Assembly (NCBI RefSeq): GCF_038502225.1
Contig: NW_027195265.1
Coordinates: 62,001-126,000 of the forward strand
Length of the DNA stretch: 64,000 nt
From: Cherax quadricarinatus
Lineage: Eukaryota; Arthropoda; Malacostraca; Decapoda; Parastacidae
Reading direction: 5' to 3'
The position numbers were made by a program, and so were the translations under genes. The stretch's first letter is position 1. Each line of letters begins with the position of its first letter. The notes below the pieces were generated by a model that had not been told where the DNA came from, made no database searches, and saw nothing but the letters and a program-made list of their open reading frames with translations. Shown piece after piece: positions 62,959 through 64,000 of the stretch.

Positions 62959-64000
62959 CAGTGGATCCTCGCATACCATTGGCATTACATAACGTTAAAT
63001 CCGCATACCTATACATTTTATCGCTAAAATTTTGCCTCGCATACCGCTAAAAAACCCGCTCAACGCTATTCGTCCGAGACGCGTCTAATGTGCGGCCTGA
63101 GCCAGCCTCACATGTTCCGCCGGTGGCATTGTTTACAAGCCAGCCTCCGCGGTAACATCCAAGCATACAATCGGAACATTTTGTATTATTACAGCGTTTT
63201 TGGTGATTTCATCTGCAAAATAAGTGACCATGGGCCCCAAGAAAGCTTCTAGTGCCAACCCTACAGGAATAAGGGTGAGAATTACTATAGAGATGAAAAA
63301 AGAGATCATTGCTAAGTATGAAAGTGGAGTACGTGTCTCCGAGCTGGCCAGGTTGTATAGTAAACCCCAATCAACCATCGCTACTATTGTGTCCAACAAA
63401 ACGGCAATCAAGGAAGCTGTTCTTGCCAAAGGTGCAATTGTGTTTTTGAAACAGAGATCGGAAGTGATAGAAGATGTTGAGAGACTCTTATTGGTGTGGA
63501 TAAATGAAAAACAGATAGCAGGAGATAGCATCTCTCAAGTGATCATAAGTGAAAAGGCTAGGAAGTTGCATCAGGATTTAATTAGAAAAATGCCTGCAAC
63601 TAGTGGTGATGTGAGTGAATTTAAGGCCAGCAAAGGTTGGTTTGAGAGATTTAAGAAGCATAGTGGCATACATAGTGTGATAAGGCATGGTGAGGCTGCC
63701 AGTTCGGACCACAAAGCAGCTGAAAAATATGTGCAGGAATTCAAGGAGTACATAGACAGTGAAGGACTGAAACCTGAACAGGTGTTTAACTGTGACAAAA
63801 GAGGCCTGTTTTGGAAGAAAATGCCAAGCAGGACCTACATTACTCAGGAGGAAAAGGCACTCCCAGGACATAAGCCTATGAAAGACAGGCTTACTCTTCT
63901 CATGTGTTCCAATGCTAGTGGTGATTGCAAAGTGAAGCCTTTATTAGTGTATCACTCTGAAACTCCCAGAGCGTTCAGGCAAAAGAATATCCTCAAGGCT
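62959..64000 (+). mobile_element. Tigger element, 5' part, continues outside
   Basis: The left inverted end CAGTGGATCCTCGCATACC follows TA at 62957-62958 inside LINE E. The 5' region (CCGCATACC motifs, then GTCCGAGACGCGTC) matches 10561-10800. The element runs beyond the window. Confidence 0.92.
63230..64000 (+). CDS. Tigger transposase, open to the window edge
   Basis: 257 codons from ATGGGCCCCAAGAAAGC without any stop, ending only at the window edge. The CENP-B-type helix-turn-helix reads KKEIIAKYESGVRVSELARL and PQSTIATIVSNKTAIKE. The second DNA-binding domain has KASKGWFERFKKHSGIHS and IRHGEAASS. The first catalytic aspartate is in QVFNCDKRGLFWKKM, where the usual NCDETG has become NCDKRG, although D itself is kept. 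TYITQEEKALPGHKPMKDRL follows. It is the most intact Tigger transposase here. The second and third aspartates lie outside the window, so function cannot be judged. Confidence 0.92.
   Translation, partial: MGPKKASSANPTGIRVRITIEMKKEIIAKYESGVRVSELARLYSKPQSTIATIVSNKTAIKEAVLAKGAIVFLKQRSEVIEDVERLLLVWINEKQIAGDSISQVIISEKARKLHQDLIRKMPATSGDVSEFKASKGWFERFKKHSGIHSVIRHGEAASSDHKAAEKYVQEFKEYIDSEGLKPEQVFNCDKRGLFWKKMPSRTYITQEEKALPGHKPMKDRLTLLMCSNASGDCKVKPLLVYHSETPRAFRQKNILKA

Noticed and set aside
63133..63871. Minus-strand frames at the right edge
   Set aside because: They are complements of the open Tigger transposase on the plus strand.

Overview
The window is animal genomic DNA, most likely from an arthropod and plausibly a decapod crustacean. 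It is intron-rich and packed with mobile elements, satellites and microsatellites, and it has no operons or bacterial signals. The decapod guess is an inference from the repeat mix: LINE tails that recall decapod repeats, abundant (AC)n, (TCTG)n and (AAT)n, and many Tigger and piggyBac elements. One host gene is visible. On the minus strand, two exons (40402-40584, then 27599-27869) encode the DxD core and the following catalytic region of a GT8 xyloside xylosyltransferase, XXYLT1-like. They join in phase 0 across an intron of about 12.5 kb that is full of transposons and minisatellites.

Layout. 1-4900: three pieces of one LINE family (A), the third cut by a Tigger-type MITE and a TTAA MITE. 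4897-18310: an inverted pair of an unclassified repeat (R). The left copy holds a Tigger DNA transposon (5410-16024) whose transposase gene is split by a full-length LTR retrotransposon (6912-15143). That retrotransposon carries a piggyBac-like element (10047-12102), which itself carries an internally deleted Tigger (10561-11536). The LTR element has the unusual order protease-integrase-RT-RNase H, as in Gmr1-like Ty3/gypsy elements. 19753-24665: a non-autonomous piggyBac-like element, a decayed piggyBac with transposase remnants, and a TTAA MITE holding a Tigger MITE. 24735-27520: R pieces, 28-bp and 41-bp minisatellites, an RTE tail with target duplication, and a possible hammerhead relic.

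27599-40584: the XXYLT1-like exons and their intron. The intron holds an 18-bp minisatellite at the acceptor, and a 39-bp minisatellite (about 3.3 kb) interrupted by an I-like LINE with a solo LTR, a hAT element with a perfect 8-bp duplication, and a piggyBac-like element. 40658-46577: Tigger derivatives, a 31-bp minisatellite and a Penelope-like element with a GIY-YIG domain and a large palindrome. 46578-52994: (AC)n arrays alternating with 5'-truncated copies of a CR1-like LINE, two of which keep long open RT frames. 52995-54545: a LINE with head-to-head inverted parts. 54764-62956: two copies of another CR1/L2-like LINE, one interrupted by an RTE-like LINE whose 3' end carries an 18-bp minisatellite. 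62959-64000: the 5' part of a Tigger whose transposase frame is still open at the window edge.

Nearly all coding frames belong to selfish elements and most are broken. The strongest leads are the XXYLT1-like gene, the copia-like pol order of the gypsy element, the (AC)n-associated LINE array, the TTAA elements whose paired palindromes co-vary, the shared deletion derivatives of Tigger that keep a short frame, and a conserved poly(A)-signal/5' splice-site composite at the 3' end of Tigger elements.
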